Below are positions 10,516 to 21,763 of a stretch of 64,000 nucleotides of DNA, piece after piece. Under the pieces are notes generated by a model. That model did not search any database, was not told the origin of the DNA, and worked only from the letters and a program-made list of their open reading frames with translations. The position numbers and the translations under genes were made by a program. The DNA lies in NCBI RefSeq assembly GCF_033115175.1, contig NC_084839.1, positions 40,471,501 through 40,535,500 of the forward strand, given 5' to 3'. Position 1 is the first letter of the stretch. Each line of letters starts with the position of its first letter. This stretch comes from Lepus europaeus. Taxonomy: Eukaryota; Chordata; Mammalia; Lagomorpha; Leporidae.

Positions 10516-10830
10516 TTTTTTTTTTTTTTCATTTTTTAAAAAGATTTATTTGATAGATTGGCTGACTCTCCACCAATGGAGAGTTTACCCTCCAAATGCC
10601 TGCAATAGCCAGGGCTGGGCCATGTGCCAAAGCCAGAAGCCAGAAACTCCATCCAGGTTTCACATATGGGTGGCAGGGACGCAAGTACTTGAGCCATCAT
10701 ATGCTGCCTCCCAGGCACATTAGCAGGAAGCTGGATCGGAAACAGTAACAGAGCCTCGTACTGCCACTCTAGTATGGGATGTGGACATCCCAAGTAGTGG
10801 TTTAACCCTCAGTGCTCCAACACCCATCCT
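10516..10830 (-). mobile_element. C-SINE, old
   Basis: Long T run at about 10515-10530, reduced GA tract, then body to CAACACCCATCC. The head is diverged. Confidence 0.82.
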
Positions 10831-11086
10831 CTTTACAGAAAATTTTTAGAATGTATTATTAGGTAGAATCAAATTTTGTAATGTAAAAGAAAATAAACAA
10901 GTGAATACATTTTGCTTGATAGGAGGTACATACCTGAGACGAATCATGTTTGATAAAGGACAATGTAGAATGACCTGTAAAGCATTTTTAAACTTGAGAG
11001 TAATGTCATGTATTCTTTAATTGCATTTTCTTTTCTTGATACAGGTATCAGGAATACTCCTAACATTGGAAAGGGATGGTTAATAG

Positions 11087-11390
11087 ATTTTTAAAAATAT
11101 TTATTTTTATTTGAAGGACAGAGCAACAGTGAGGGGGAGACAGATTACTTCTCAAATGGCTGCAACAGCCAGGGCTGGGCCAGGACAAAGCCAGGAGCCA
11201 AGAACTCCATCCTGGTCTCCCACGTGGGCGGCAGGGGCCCAAGCACTTGGGCCACCTTCTGCTGCCTTGTCAGATGCATTAGGAAGCTGGATCGGAAGCA
11301 GAGCAGTTGGGACTGCAACCAGCACTCGGATGTGGGTTGTAGGTGTCACAAGTGGAAGGGTAACCCACTGCACCACCACACCAGCCCCTG
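11087..11390 (-). mobile_element. C-SINE, old
   Basis: Tail TTAAAAATATTTATTTTTATTTGAAGG, body, and head ending CACCACACCAGCCCC. Confidence 0.87.
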
Positions 11391-11678
11391 GGTGCTCATG
11401 GGTGCTTCCTCTGCTTAGGCAAGATGTTTTTATTTTCTTCTGCGGGGGTGGGAATATCTGGCTTCAGGTCCATGAGGCCTGCGAGGTCATCTGGTCTTGC
11501 TTTGCCAGTCTATAGTAGACTAGTTTTTAGGTTGAAAATTTGGTATGGCCTGTCAATGATGTTATAAATATTCAAATGACCCTTGGCAGAAAAAAGGTTC
11601 CCCACACCTGAAAGTTTTCAACTCAGAGGTGAGGAATTGTCATACTCTGTTGAACACAAGTGTCCCCCTCCCCCCGCC

Positions 11679-11964
11679 TTTTAATTTACTTATTTGAGAG
11701 ACAGAGTGGCCTTCCATCTGCTGGTTCCCTCCCCAAATGGCCTCAATGGCTGGAGCTATGCCAGTCCTAAGCCATGAGTCAGGAGCTTCTTCCGGCTCCC
11801 CCACGCAGGTGCAGAGACCCAAGGATCTGAATTCTCCACTGCTTTTCCAGGCCAGAGCAGAGAGATGGACCAGAAGAAGAGCAGTGGGGACACGCACCCA
11901 TGCCCATTTGGGATACCAGCACCGCAGGTGGAGGCTTAACCTAGTACACCACAGTGCTGGCCCC
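11679..11964 (-). mobile_element. C-SINE, older
   Basis: Tail TTTTAATTTACTTATTTGAGAG, a very short GA tract, and a head ending CACAGTGCTGGCCCCC. Confidence 0.87.
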
Positions 11965-12534
11965 CTAGTTCCTTGTAAAGAAGGAATAAATGCAATGCAA
12001 GCTCCAAATGATAGAATGCATGGGAGATGAAGTTTAGATTTTGGGAGGCTTTCTGTTACTTTTGTTTACTGTAGGCTGCCAACCCACTGAGGAGTAAAGA
12101 ATTAAGAATAATCTAATAGTGTTTGGTCTATAGCATCCCTTACCCTGTCTCCAAACCCCCAGCTATTCTTGCATTCACTGAGTGCCTTCTGTATGCCAGG
12201 CACCATTTCAGGCTGGAGTCTGAACAAAACAGACAAAATCCCTGCCCTCAATCTGAGATTCTGATGACTAACAGCTCTTCCTCAATTTACATTACAACTC
12301 TGCTCCCTTTGTGTTGTCTGGCTTAAAAAATTGATGGGGAATTTGAGATGTATGCATTTAAGTGCTTTCTATACTATACTTAAAAGCTGTGGTTAAGAGC
12401 TTTATTTTTAACAAAAGGAAAGTAAGAATAATGTTTGTGTAATTGAACAAAACCTTGAGTGTGAAAGGAGAAAGAGGAAGATTGTTGTAACTAAGAGAAG
12501 ATATTGCTTTTATTTTATTTGTTAAAATACTTGA

Positions 12535-12853
12535 GGGGCTGGTGCTGTGGCACAGCTGGTAAAGCTGCCGCCTGCAGTGCTGGCATCCCATGTGGGTGCC
12601 GATTTGAGCTCTGGCTGCTCCACTTCTGATCCAGCTCTCTGCTATGGCCTGGGAAAGCAGTGGAGGATGGCCCAGGTTCTTGGGTCTCTGCATCTGCGTG
12701 GGGGAACCAGAAGCTCCTGACTTCGGATCAGCCCAGCTCTGGCCTTTGCGGCCATTTGGGTAGTGAACCAGCAGATGGAGGACCTCTCTCTCTCCTTCTG
12801 TCTGCATCTGCCTCTCTGTAACTCTGCCTTTCAAATAAAATAAATTAAAAAAA
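12535..12853 (+). mobile_element. C-SINE, older, inserted in another C-SINE
   Basis: Starts GGGGCTGGTGCTGTGGC and ends in TTTCAAATAAAATAAATT plus poly(A). The flanks AAATACTTGAG (left) and AAATTACTGGAG (right) look like a decayed TSD inside the tail of the - strand copy that follows. Confidence 0.9.
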
Positions 12854-12854
12854 A

Positions 12855-13145
12855 AAAAATTACTGGAGAGGCAGAGAGAGACAGGCAGAGCTCCCATCTA
12901 TTGGTTCACTCCTAAAATACCCACAACAGCAAGGGCTGTGCCAGGTGAAACTAGGAACCAGGAACTCAATTCCTGTCTCCTGGCGGGGAGGCGAGGAAGG
13001 GACTCAACTACTTGAGCTACCACCTGCCACCAGGGTTTGCATTAGAAGGAAGCCAGAAAAGGGTGCAGAGTGTGAACCCAAGGGCTCTGATAATGGGATG
13101 GGGGCATCTCAGATGTCATGTTAACTGCTAGGCCAAACGAGGGCT
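12855..13145 (-). mobile_element. C-SINE, old, split at its tail
   Basis: Body and head of a diverged copy ending near GCCAAACGAGGGC. Its tail side is interrupted by the + strand copy just upstream, so the two lie tail to tail. Confidence 0.8.
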
Positions 13146-13352
13146 CTGAGACATTGATTTTCGCCTAAAAGTTGACCCAAAGAAAAATGACCCCTGAATA
13201 CATTAGGAAGACATGACAGAAGTCCAGGAGCTTCATATGTTTTCATTTATTCTCCAACCTTGGTACATGAATTCCTGGAAGGGAGGATGGGAGAGATGGT
13301 GGAATCATAGGAGGAGGGTGAATAAGACTTTGAGCAAGTCTGTTTTAAATAT

Positions 13353-13410
13353 TTTTAAAATTTTTTTTAAAGATGTATTGATTTGAAAGGCAGAGTTAAC
13401 AGAAAGGCAG

Positions 13411-13452
<42 letters not shown>

Positions 13453-13680
13453 CTTCCATCCACTGATTCACTCCCCAAATGGCTGCAACAGCTGTAGCTG
13501 AGTCAATCCAAAGCCAGAAGCCAGGAGCTTTTTCCAGGTCTCCCAAGCGGGTGCAGGGGCCCAAGGACTTGGGCCATCTTCTACTGCTTTCCCAGGCCAA
13601 AGTAGAGAGCTGGATCAGAAATGGAGCAGCCTGGTCTAGGTAAAGCATAGCTTTACCCAGTCTGCCATAGCACCAGCCCC
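13353..13680 (-). mobile_element. C-SINE, older, with expanded GA tract
   Basis: The element's CT tract, read here as (GA)n at 13416-13448, has expanded to about 16 dinucleotides. The head ends TAGCACCAGCCCC. Confidence 0.9.
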
Positions 13681-13689
13681 ACTTAATCT

Positions 13690-13964
13690 CTGTTTTCATT
13701 TATCTGAAAGGCAGAGAGACAGAGATCTCCCATCTAGTGGTTGACTCCTCAGATCCAGGCTGAAGCCAGCATCCAGGAACTCAGTCCAGGTCTCCCATGT
13801 GGTGGCAGGGACCCAGGTTCTTGAGCTATGACCTGCTGCCTCCCAGGGTGTGCATTGTCAGGAAACTGGGGTTAGGAGCAGATCTGGGACGTTAACCCAG
13901 GCTTTCTGATATGGGATGTGGGCAATACACGTGGCATTTTAACCACTACACCAAACACTTGCCT
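13690..13964 (-). mobile_element. C-SINE, old
   Basis: Diverged copy starting TTTTCATTTATCTGAAAGG and ending CCAAACACTTGCC. Confidence 0.8.
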
Positions 13965-14605
13965 GTATTTAAGTAATTTGACATGTACCTATAAAATGCA
14001 TATTGTCATTTGTGTTGGGAAAATACCTTATTGCTATTTTTGCACTTCCATCAGTCGTTGACTGATAGTGTCTGATAATACTGTCAGTACTTTTCTTGCC
14101 TCCTCTTCTTCTCCAGTTATTTGATAGTTCTGTTAAAAGATGGCTAATGGTGCCCATTTGTCTCTGGTTTATTGTGATCTGATTAGTCTGTATATTACTG
14201 CTTTTTATCTTGTTGCTGTCACATTACTTGTTGTGCTTTTGTTGTTTCTATATTGTGAATTTCTGCATGAGGTTGTATTTCACAGGGATGTGAAGCAGGT
14301 GCTTAGTTTATGCTTTTTGTTCTATAGCTTTCCTAAGGATGATCCAGTTTGATGAAGATGCCTTGATTTTCTATAAACATTGCACACTTAGGTACGAGAG
14401 GTCTTTAACCATTTGTTTTTAATTCTTCTTTTGCTTTCATTTATAAGTTTCATGTGATCTTGATTTCTGCATTGAATCAATGTTTTATTTTAAAGCAAAT
14501 TGACTTTATTTTAGTGCCTCAGTATAAAAAAAATACATTAATTGCATTCATGACCTGAGACACCCATTTACTGCACCCAAATAAATCCTCAGATGACTAG
14601 TTTTA

Positions 14606-14920
14606 TTTTTTAAGGTTTATTTATTTATTTGAAAGGCAGAGAAAGACAGATCTTCCATCTGCTGGTTCATTTCCTAAATGCCTGCAACCGCCAGGGCTGG
14701 GCCAGGGCTGGGCCAGGGCTGGGCCAGGGCGCAGCCAGGGCGCAGCCAGGGCGCAGCCAGGAGCTAGAAGCTACATCCAGGGTTCTCGCTTGATGGCATG
14801 AAGCCAAATACTTGGACCATTCACTGTCTTCCCGGGCACCTTGGCAGGAAGCTAGATTGCAAGTGGAGTAGCTAGCTGGGACTTTAACTTCCTCTTCGAT
14901 TTGAATGTGGATGTCTGAAG
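14606..14920 (-). mobile_element. C-SINE, old, containing an 11-bp minisatellite
   Basis: Tail TTTATTTATTTATTTGAAAGG and a recognisable body. The body segment GCCAGGGCTGG is tandemly amplified at 14690-14761, which lengthens it. The head is poorly preserved. Confidence 0.82.
14690..14761. repeat. 11-bp minisatellite inside a C-SINE
   Basis: Three consecutive GCCAGGGCTGG units (14690-14722) are followed by three GCCAGGGCGCA units (14723-14755) and a partial unit. The two variants lie in separate blocks, as expected from stepwise duplication after the first change arose. Confidence 0.93.
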
Positions 14921-15518
14921 CCTTCTAAATTGTAACTCCAGTTGTAAGGGTAGCAGAGGTTTGGAAGCATTTGTGATTTACATGATGTTATTGTTCTTAT
15001 TCTGTCTTTGACTCTTTCTTAGTGATAAGTTTGTGTTTTGGTTCAGGTTATTTGCTCTTCTCCTGTGCTTTTGCTTTGTGTTGCTTCTGCCTCTGTGGTT
15101 GTTTGCTTGATTTTATTAAAATACAGGGTGGCCACCAAATTTAGAAACACAGATGGATATGCAGTAAATTGTTTATGGAAGTTACACTGTAGAATAGGTT
15201 AACATAATATGTATGTTTTCAGATTCTATAACCACCCTAAAGAGGGGAGTTCATGTAGGTGTGGCTGTCTTTGTTCAGATTTATATTACATATCCAAATT
15301 ATGTGTAAGCTATATTTTGAATATAAAGGATTAGAAATGAAAAGTTAATTGTGGAAAAGTGACTGTTATCACAGTGGCTCTGTGTTTTATTCAAGAGGAT
15401 TGAAACTGATCTGACAATGTAAAAATAAATGATATCTAGTTGGTTGTCAGTTTGGCAAAAAAGTTTGGGAGATGCTAGGTAACAGTAGTTTCAGAAGTAT
15501 ATGTGAAAGACAAAGGGA

Positions 15519-15828
15519 GGGGCCAGCGCCGTGGCTCACTTGGTTAATCCTCCGCCTGCGGCACCAGCATCCCATGTGGGCACCGGGTTCTGGTTCCGGT
15601 TGCTCCTTTTCCAGTCCAGCTCTCTGCTGTGGCCCGGGAAGGCAGTGGAGGATGGCCCAGGTGCTTGGGCACCTGCGCCCGCGTGGGAGACCAGGAAGAG
15701 CTCCTGGCTTTTGGATAGGCACAGCGTGCTAGCCTTGGTAGCCATTTGGGGGGTGAACCAATGGAGGGAAGACCTTTGTCTCTGTCTCTCTCTCACTGTC
15801 TAACTCTGCCTGCCTAATAAAAAAAATT
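15519..15828 (+). mobile_element. C-SINE, young, sense orientation
   Basis: TSD AAAGACAAAGGGA at 15506-15518 and AAAGACAATGGGA at 15829-15841 (one mismatch). The head GGGGCCAGCGCCGTGGCTCA is close to consensus. Confidence 0.94.
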
Positions 15829-16059
15829 AAAGACAATGGGAGAGGTTGGCAGAATGTGATGACGTTGGTATTGTTTTACAAATGTGAATGAGACATCTCA
15901 ATAGATTTAGATAAATATTTCTGAATAATTGCCACTCTGTACTTTCAGGTCATGCTGTAAGATGCTTAGCACTGTTTCCTGCTGTATGTTTTTAAGTGTG
16001 TGTTAAGTGTAAGAAGCTTTATACTTGCAGTGAATGATGTTTCTGGAAAAGCTCCAGAA

Positions 16060-16122
16060 TGGTGGTTGGGAGCCTTGACTCTATCTAAAGTTAGATACTT
16101 CTATTTGAATCCTTGTTCTACC
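16060..16122 (+). repeat. MIR, left part
   Basis: GGAGCCTTGACTCTATC...TCTACCAC matches the tRNA-like front half of the mammalian-wide MIR SINE. A C-SINE at 16123-16486 interrupts it, and the rest follows from 16487. Confidence 0.65.
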
Positions 16123-16183
16123 ACTTTTTTTTTTTAAAGATTTATTTCTTTGAGAAGCAGAGTTAGAAAGGGAAGGGGTGTGA

Positions 16184-16215
<32 letters not shown>

Positions 16216-16486
16216 TCTGAGAGAAAGAAAAAGAATGAATTATCTTCCATCCACTTGTTTTCTCCCTAAATGGCCACAATGGTCAGGGTTGGGCCAAGCT
16301 GAAGCCAGGAGCTGCATCCATGTGGGTGGCAGGGTCCCAAGACTTGGGCCATCTTCCACTGCTTTCCCAGGGGCATTAGCATGGAGCTGGATTGGAAGTG
16401 AAGCAGCTGAGACTCGAATCAGTGCCCATAATGGACTCTGGCATTGCAGGCAGTGGCTCATCCTGCTATGCTGCAATGCCTTCCCC
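16123..16486 (-). mobile_element. C-SINE, older, inserted in a MIR
   Basis: Poly(T), TTTATTTCTTTGAGAAGCAG, and an enlarged GA region at 16170-16215, then body and head ending near GCAATGCCTTCCCC. Confidence 0.88.
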
Positions 16487-16690
16487 AGATAGGTAACTTA
16501 AAGCAAGTTACTATTTCTAAACATCATTTCTCATTTGTAAAGGTGATGATAGTGTATTTCTTAAGATTGTTGGGTTGAGATAATCCATGTAAAGCTGTTA
16601 ATGTAGCATCTGACACATTGTGATTGATAACCTTTGCTAAGTGCTTTCTTGTTGCTTTTACTATTATTATTACTACTAGTACTAAATGAC
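16487..16690 (+). repeat. MIR, right part
   Basis: AAGCAAGTTACTATTTCTAA, then TTTCTCATTTGTAAAGG and GAGATAATCCATGTAAAGC follow the MIR core and 3' half in order. The A/T-rich end is at about 16665-16690. Confidence 0.7.
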
Positions 16691-17238
16691 CTATGGTAAA
16701 TTGCAGGAGTACTAAACTCAGGACCAGAAGACTCTGAGAGTCCCTCTCAACTGCTTAATGATTCCGTGGTTTATGAGATACTTACTCCATGGTTGAGTAG
16801 CCTTAAACTGTAACCTAACATTTTGATCTGAGGTAAGGCAGAGTTATGGCAGGGGGCTGGACCATATGATATCTTGAGGTCCTTTTGACTCTAAATTCAG
16901 AAGTTCTAGTCTACTAGAGTATAAGCTAAATAAAGGTAGTCACTGTTAGTATTGTGTGCTGATTTACACATGCACCTGTACTGTGTTCCATAAATATTGG
17001 CTAAACAAATTTTTTTCATAAAAACAGTGCCTTTTAGGGAGCAAAGGGGAGTAGGCGATAAGAAAAGGGAAGTTTACTTGCCAATGATATGAGCACAAAT
17101 ATCCTGCTGTTCATTTTTATTTAGCTAATGAATATTGTCTGTTAGCATTAGGTACTGTAGAGAACAAAAATTATTTAAGACTGCCATCTGAGGGAGCAGG
17201 TATATGAATGATCCTACTAGATAAAAATTAAAAATACT

Positions 17239-17551
17239 GTGGCCGGCGCCGTGGCTCAATAGGCTAATCCTCCGCCTTGCGGCACCGGCACACCGGGTTC
17301 TAGTCCCGATTGGGGCACCGGGTTCTGTCCCGGTTGCCCCTCTTCCAGGCCAGCTCTCTGCTGTGGCCCGGGAGTGCAGTGGAGGATGGCCCAAGTGCTT
17401 GGGCCCTGCACCCGCATGGGAGACCAGGAGAAGCACCTGGTTCCTGGCTTCGGATCAGCGCGATGTGGCCATTGGAGGGTGAACCAACGGCGAAAGGAAG
17501 ACCTTTCTCTCTGTCTCTCTCTCTCACTGTCCACTCTGCCTGTCAAAAAAA
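17239..17551 (+). mobile_element. C-SINE, young, sense, reference copy
   Basis: Perfect 16-bp TSD AAAAATTAAAAATACT at 17223-17238 and 17552-17567. Pol III box A TGGCTCAATAGG lies at 17252-17263 and box B GGTTCTAGTCC at 17296-17306. The CT tract and TGTC plus poly(A) close it. Confidence 0.96.
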
Positions 17552-17627
17552 AAAAATTAAAAATACTATTTAGGAATTACAGGCATATTTTATAAACAAT
17601 CTCCCTAAAATGAATAAAAAGCAATAT

Positions 17628-17944
17628 ATTTTTAAAGATTTATTTGAAAGGTAGAATTTATTAATATTTAGAGAGAGAGAGAGAGAGATCTTAACATCCA
17701 TTGGCTTACTTCCCAAATGGCTGCAACTGCTGGGACTGAGCCTGGCCAAAACCAGGAGCCTGGAGCTGCTTCTGGGTCTCCCATTGTAGGTTCAGGGACC
17801 CAAGCACTTGGGCCATCCTCTGCTGCTTTCCCAGGTGCATTAGTAGGGAGCTGGATCGGATGCAGCCGGAACTTGAACCAGCCCTCGTGTGGTACGCATG
17901 CGTTGTAGGTGGCGGCTTAACTTGGTATACCACATGCCAGCCCT
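17628..17944 (-). mobile_element. C-SINE, older
   Basis: TSD AAAAAGCA at about 17616-17623 and 17946-17953. The tail is followed by a GA tract at 17671-17688 and a full body. Confidence 0.88.
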
Positions 17945-18117
17945 CCAAAAAGCAGTCTTAATCAGAGTACCAAATACTGTAATTTCCAGCTAGTTATTAC
18001 TTTCAGTAGAAGTCAGATGCTTAAAAGGAAAAATTATTTGCTGGCATTATGACGCAGCTGGTTAAGTAAATGTTTTAAAAGAAAAAAAATTAGGGCCATG
18101 ACCTTCTGGAGGAAAAA

Positions 18118-18265
18118 TTTTTTTTATATTATTTATTTGAAAGGTAAAGCAACAAATGGAGAGACAGAGAGAGATATCTTCATTTGTTGGTTCACTCCTC
18201 AAATGACTTCAACAGCCAGGCCAAAGCCAAGAGCCAGAAACTCCATTGTGGTCTCCCCTGGGGAA
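18118..18265 (-). mobile_element. C-SINE fragment, tail half only
   Basis: Tail and first part of the body, ending after GTGGTCTCCCCTGGGG. The head half is missing. A young copy sits about 15 bases downstream. Confidence 0.8.
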
Positions 18266-18279
18266 TTTATTTAGGGTAT

Positions 18280-18628
18280 TTATTTATTTATTTATTTTTT
18301 TGACAGGCAGAGTGGACAGTGAGAGAGAGAGAGAGATAGAAAGGTCTTCCTTTGCCATTGGTTCACCCTGCAATGGCCGCCACGGCTGGCGCGCTGCAGC
18401 CAGCGCACCGCACTGATCCGAAGACAGGAGCCAGGTACTTATCCTGGTCTTCCATGGGGTGCAGGGCCCAAGGACTTGGGCCATCCTCCACTGCCTTCCC
18501 GGGCCATAGCAGAGAGCTGGCCTGGAAGAGGGGCATCCAGGACAGAATCCAGCGCCCCGACCGGGACTAGAACCCGGTGTGCCAGTGCCACAAGGCGGAG
18601 GATTAGCCTATTGAGCCACGGCACCGGC
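18280..18628 (-). mobile_element. C-SINE, young
   Basis: TSD TTAGGGTAT at 18271-18279 and 18629-18637. The full GA tract, body and head GAGCCACGGCACCGGC are present. Confidence 0.94.
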
Positions 18629-18844
18629 TTAGGGTATGTTTTGATGTGCAACCTTAACTTGGGGGAGACTTAGGACTACCTTAATATGATGTGGGAGTGT
18701 AATGAAGAAAATTTAATAAACTAAAAATCATACTGTATGTATTTTGCCCTTTTATGAAAAATTTTAATCCTACAGAACGTAATAGCACACTGAGCACCTG
18801 TGTGCCAACAACCTAAATTCAACAGTATTTTGTGTCTTTATGTC

Positions 18845-19170
18845 TTAGTTTTTTGGGCTGCTGTAACAAGCTACTCAGTCTATGGTATTCTAAATGATAG
18901 AAACTCATTTCTCTCAGTTCCGGAGGCTGGAAAGTTCTAGATTCCAGATTCCAGCTGATCTGAGTCTGAGGGCCTTCTTACCGCTTTGCAGGTGCTGGTG
19001 TTCTAGTTGTATCATCTTTTGGCAGAAAGCTGGAAGGCTCCCTGCCTCTACTTTTATAAGGACCTAATTATCTCCCGAAGGCCCCACCTCTTAATACCAT
19101 TGTGTTGGGAGTAGAATTTAAGCATACAGGTTTTGGGGTAGGAGGAGGATAAACATTGAATTTGTGACAT
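18845..19170 (+). repeat. Ancient interspersed repeat, family not assigned
   Basis: TTTTGGGCTGCTGTAACAAG, then TTTCTCTCAGTTCCGGAGGC and later GGCCCCACCTCTTAATACCA are phrases I know from a common medium-reiterated mammalian repeat, but I cannot name the family with confidence. A sequence of similar type appears at 63850. Confidence 0.5.
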
Positions 19171-20044
19171 TGCTCTATTTGCTTCATTTATATAAACATA
19201 ATCTTTGCTGACTCATCTAAAATTAATTATAAACATCATGTCACTTTACCCATAAATATTTAAGTATAAATCTCCAGAAAATGACATTTTCTTCTGTACC
19301 TACAATATTATTATCTCGCGTAACAACATTTACTTCTTTTAAGTACTCTGGTCCCCATCCATATTCAGATTACCTCAGCTGGGTCAGAAATACGTTGCTT
19401 CTCTCTAGCCAAACCAAGGATCATGAGTTACTGTATTTGAATGCCTACTTTTAAAAAATGACTCATTGAAGAGGTTGTTTATCTTGTAAGTTGTTCTATA
19501 TTCAGAATTTGTCTGATTATTTCTTTAATTTCTTGTTTAAAACTTAAGCTTTGACTTCTTTAATTTTTTGTTGTATCTAATGGCTGTTAAATTCATGTTA
19601 AATGTTTTGGTCAGGATACTTCTGTTCTCTTACATCAGGAATCGCAAATGCCTGTTGCAGTATTAGCAGTGCTAAGCTTGAACTCCGAACTGTGATGATT
19701 GACAAATGTCTTCACAGAGATGGGACATTGTTTGTTATTACCAAGTAATCCATGGAGTTATTTTGTTACTGTGCAGTTTTATTTCCTCTTCAGATTTTTA
19801 CCTAATAGATTTACTGATTCTTTTTCAAAGACAGATCTAGACAAATGTTTTCTAGCTATAGTCCATTGGTCAAATTTGGCTTGTTGCCTATTTTTGTAAA
19901 TGAAATTCTACTGGAAGATAGTCAAGTTCATTTGTTTACATATTGTCTCTGGCTGCTTACCTACTACCATGGTGGAAGTGAGTACTTGGGACAGGGACCA
20001 TATGATCCTGAGAGCCAATAGCAACTACTATGTGACTATGCAGA

Positions 20045-20336
20045 AGTTTAGGGTGGATATTTGGCCTAAAAGATGTTTGCATCCCAAATCAAAGTGCCTG
20101 GGCTTGATGCCTCACCTGTGGTTCCTGACTCCAGCTTCCTGCTAGTGCAGACCCTGGGAGGCAGCAATTGCTGGCCCAAGAAATTGGGTTCCTGCCACCT
20201 CTGTGGGAGACCCGGATTAGGTTCTCAGCTACTGGTTTTGGCCTCAGCCCAGTTCTTGCTATCTCAGATATATGGGGAATGAGCCAACAGTTGGGAGCTT
20301 TTCCTCTGTCTCTGTCAAATAAATGCATAGTTTTAA
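20045..20336 (+). mobile_element. C-SINE, oldest subfamily, sense
   Basis: Diverged copy with phrases CCAGCTTCCTGCTAGTGCAG and GACCCTGGGAGGCAGCAATT. It ends in TCTGTCAAATAAATG. Confidence 0.8.
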
Positions 20337-20458
20337 TTTCAAAAGTCATTTATTGACCTCTGATCTGTAATTTGTGTTTTTTTCCTTCTGTCATTGTAGT
20401 GGTATAAAATTGGTATTGTATTTATATAGTTGGTGCTTATATTATTGGTATTTTTATA

Positions 20459-20721
20459 ATTTTTTTAAAGATTTATTTATTTGAAAGAGAAATCTTCCAT
20501 CTACTGGTTCACTCCCCAAATGGCCACAACTGCTAGAGCTGAGCCCTTCTGAAGCCAGGAGCCACCTCTAGGCATCCTGCGTGGGTGCAGGGGTCCAAGG
20601 ACTTGGGCCATCCACTGCTTTCCCAGGTGCGTTAGCAGGGAGCTGGATTGGAAGTGGAGCAGCTGGGATTTGAACCAGTGCCTACATGGGGCTTTAACAT
20701 GCCACGCCACAGTGCCAGCCC
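20459..20721 (-). mobile_element. C-SINE, older, short
   Basis: The GA tract is almost gone. The head ends CACAGTGCCAGCCCC. The flanking TATAATTTTT on both sides suggests insertion into the tail of the copy at 20727. Confidence 0.88.
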
Positions 20722-20726
20722 CTATA

Positions 20727-21032
20727 ATTTTTTAAAAAGATTTATTTTTATATATTTGAAAGGTAGAGTTAGAGGGAGACAGAGAAGTCTTTCATCCATT
20801 GCTTCTCTCCCCAAATGGCCGTAATGACCAGGACTGGGCCAGGTTAAAGCCAGGAGCTTCTTCTGGGTTTCCCATAAGTGTGAGGGACCCAAGCTTCTGG
20901 GCCTTCCTCTGCTACTTTCCTAGGCGCGTTAGCAGGGAGCTGAATCAGAAGTGAAGCAGCCAGGACTTGAACCCATATGGGATGCCAGTGTTGCCGGCAG
21001 TGGCTTAACCCACTGTGCCACAATGCCAGCTC
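20727..21032 (-). mobile_element. C-SINE, older
   Basis: Tail TTTTAAAAAGATTTATTTTTAT, body, and head ending CCACAATGCCAGCTC. Confidence 0.87.
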
Positions 21033-21084
21033 TTGTATTTATATATTCTCTTCTATCCTGATACTATTCAAGGGATAAGTGCTT

Positions 21085-21388
21085 TTTAAAAAATATATAT
21101 ATATTTATTTATGGAGAGGCAGAGTGATAAAGAAAAGGCAGAGAAGAAGATCCATCTGCTGGGTCACTCTGTAAAGGCCTATAATGGCCAGAACTGGACC
21201 AGTCCGAAGCCAGGAACTCCTTCCAGGTCTCCCACATGGGTGGCAAGAACTCAAGTACTTAGACCATCATCTGCTGCCTTCTCAGGAGCATTAGCAGGAA
21301 GCTGGATTGGAATCACGGAGTAGCCAGAACTTGAGCCAGGCACTCTGATATGGGTGCAGCTGAACCTGCTGCACCACAGCACCTGCCC
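21085..21388 (-). mobile_element. C-SINE, old
   Basis: The tail contains an (AT)n run, then ATTTATTTATGGAGAGGC. The head ends CACAGCACCTGCCC. A CT-rich scrap at 21395-21440 may be the tail of another, lost + strand copy. Confidence 0.84.
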
Positions 21389-21459
21389 TGGTAACCGTCT
21401 CTGTCTTTCCTAATCTCTTTCTTTCTGTCACTGTGTGACAGAAAAATCTTAAAAAAAAA

Positions 21460-21763
21460 ATTTTTTTTTAAAGATTTATTTATTTGAAAGAGAGAGAGAG
21501 AAAGAGAAAGGTCTTCCATCCACTGGTTTATTCCCCAAATAGCCATAATGGCCAGAGCAGCACCAGTTCGAAGCCAGGAGCAGGAGCTTCTGCTGGGTCT
21601 CCCACACAGGTGCGGGGTCCCAAGGACTTAGCGCATCTTCTGCTTTCCTGGGCTATCGCAGAGAGCTGGATCAGGGTGGAGCAGCTGGGACTTGAACTGG
21701 TGCCTATATGGGATGCCGGCACTGCAGGTGATGGCTTTACCCAAGGCACCACAGTGCCGGCCC
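21460..21763 (-). mobile_element. C-SINE, older
   Basis: TTTTTTTTTAAAGATTTATT tail, GA tract, body, and head ending CACAGTGCCGGCCCCC. Confidence 0.9.

Noticed and set aside
12358..12897. 179-residue open frame on the - strand
   Set aside because: Spans a C-SINE and unrelated intron sequence, with no domain and no coding signature.
17252..17306. tRNA gene signal (box A and box B)
   Set aside because: The boxes belong to a C-SINE head. No cloverleaf tRNA gene is present.
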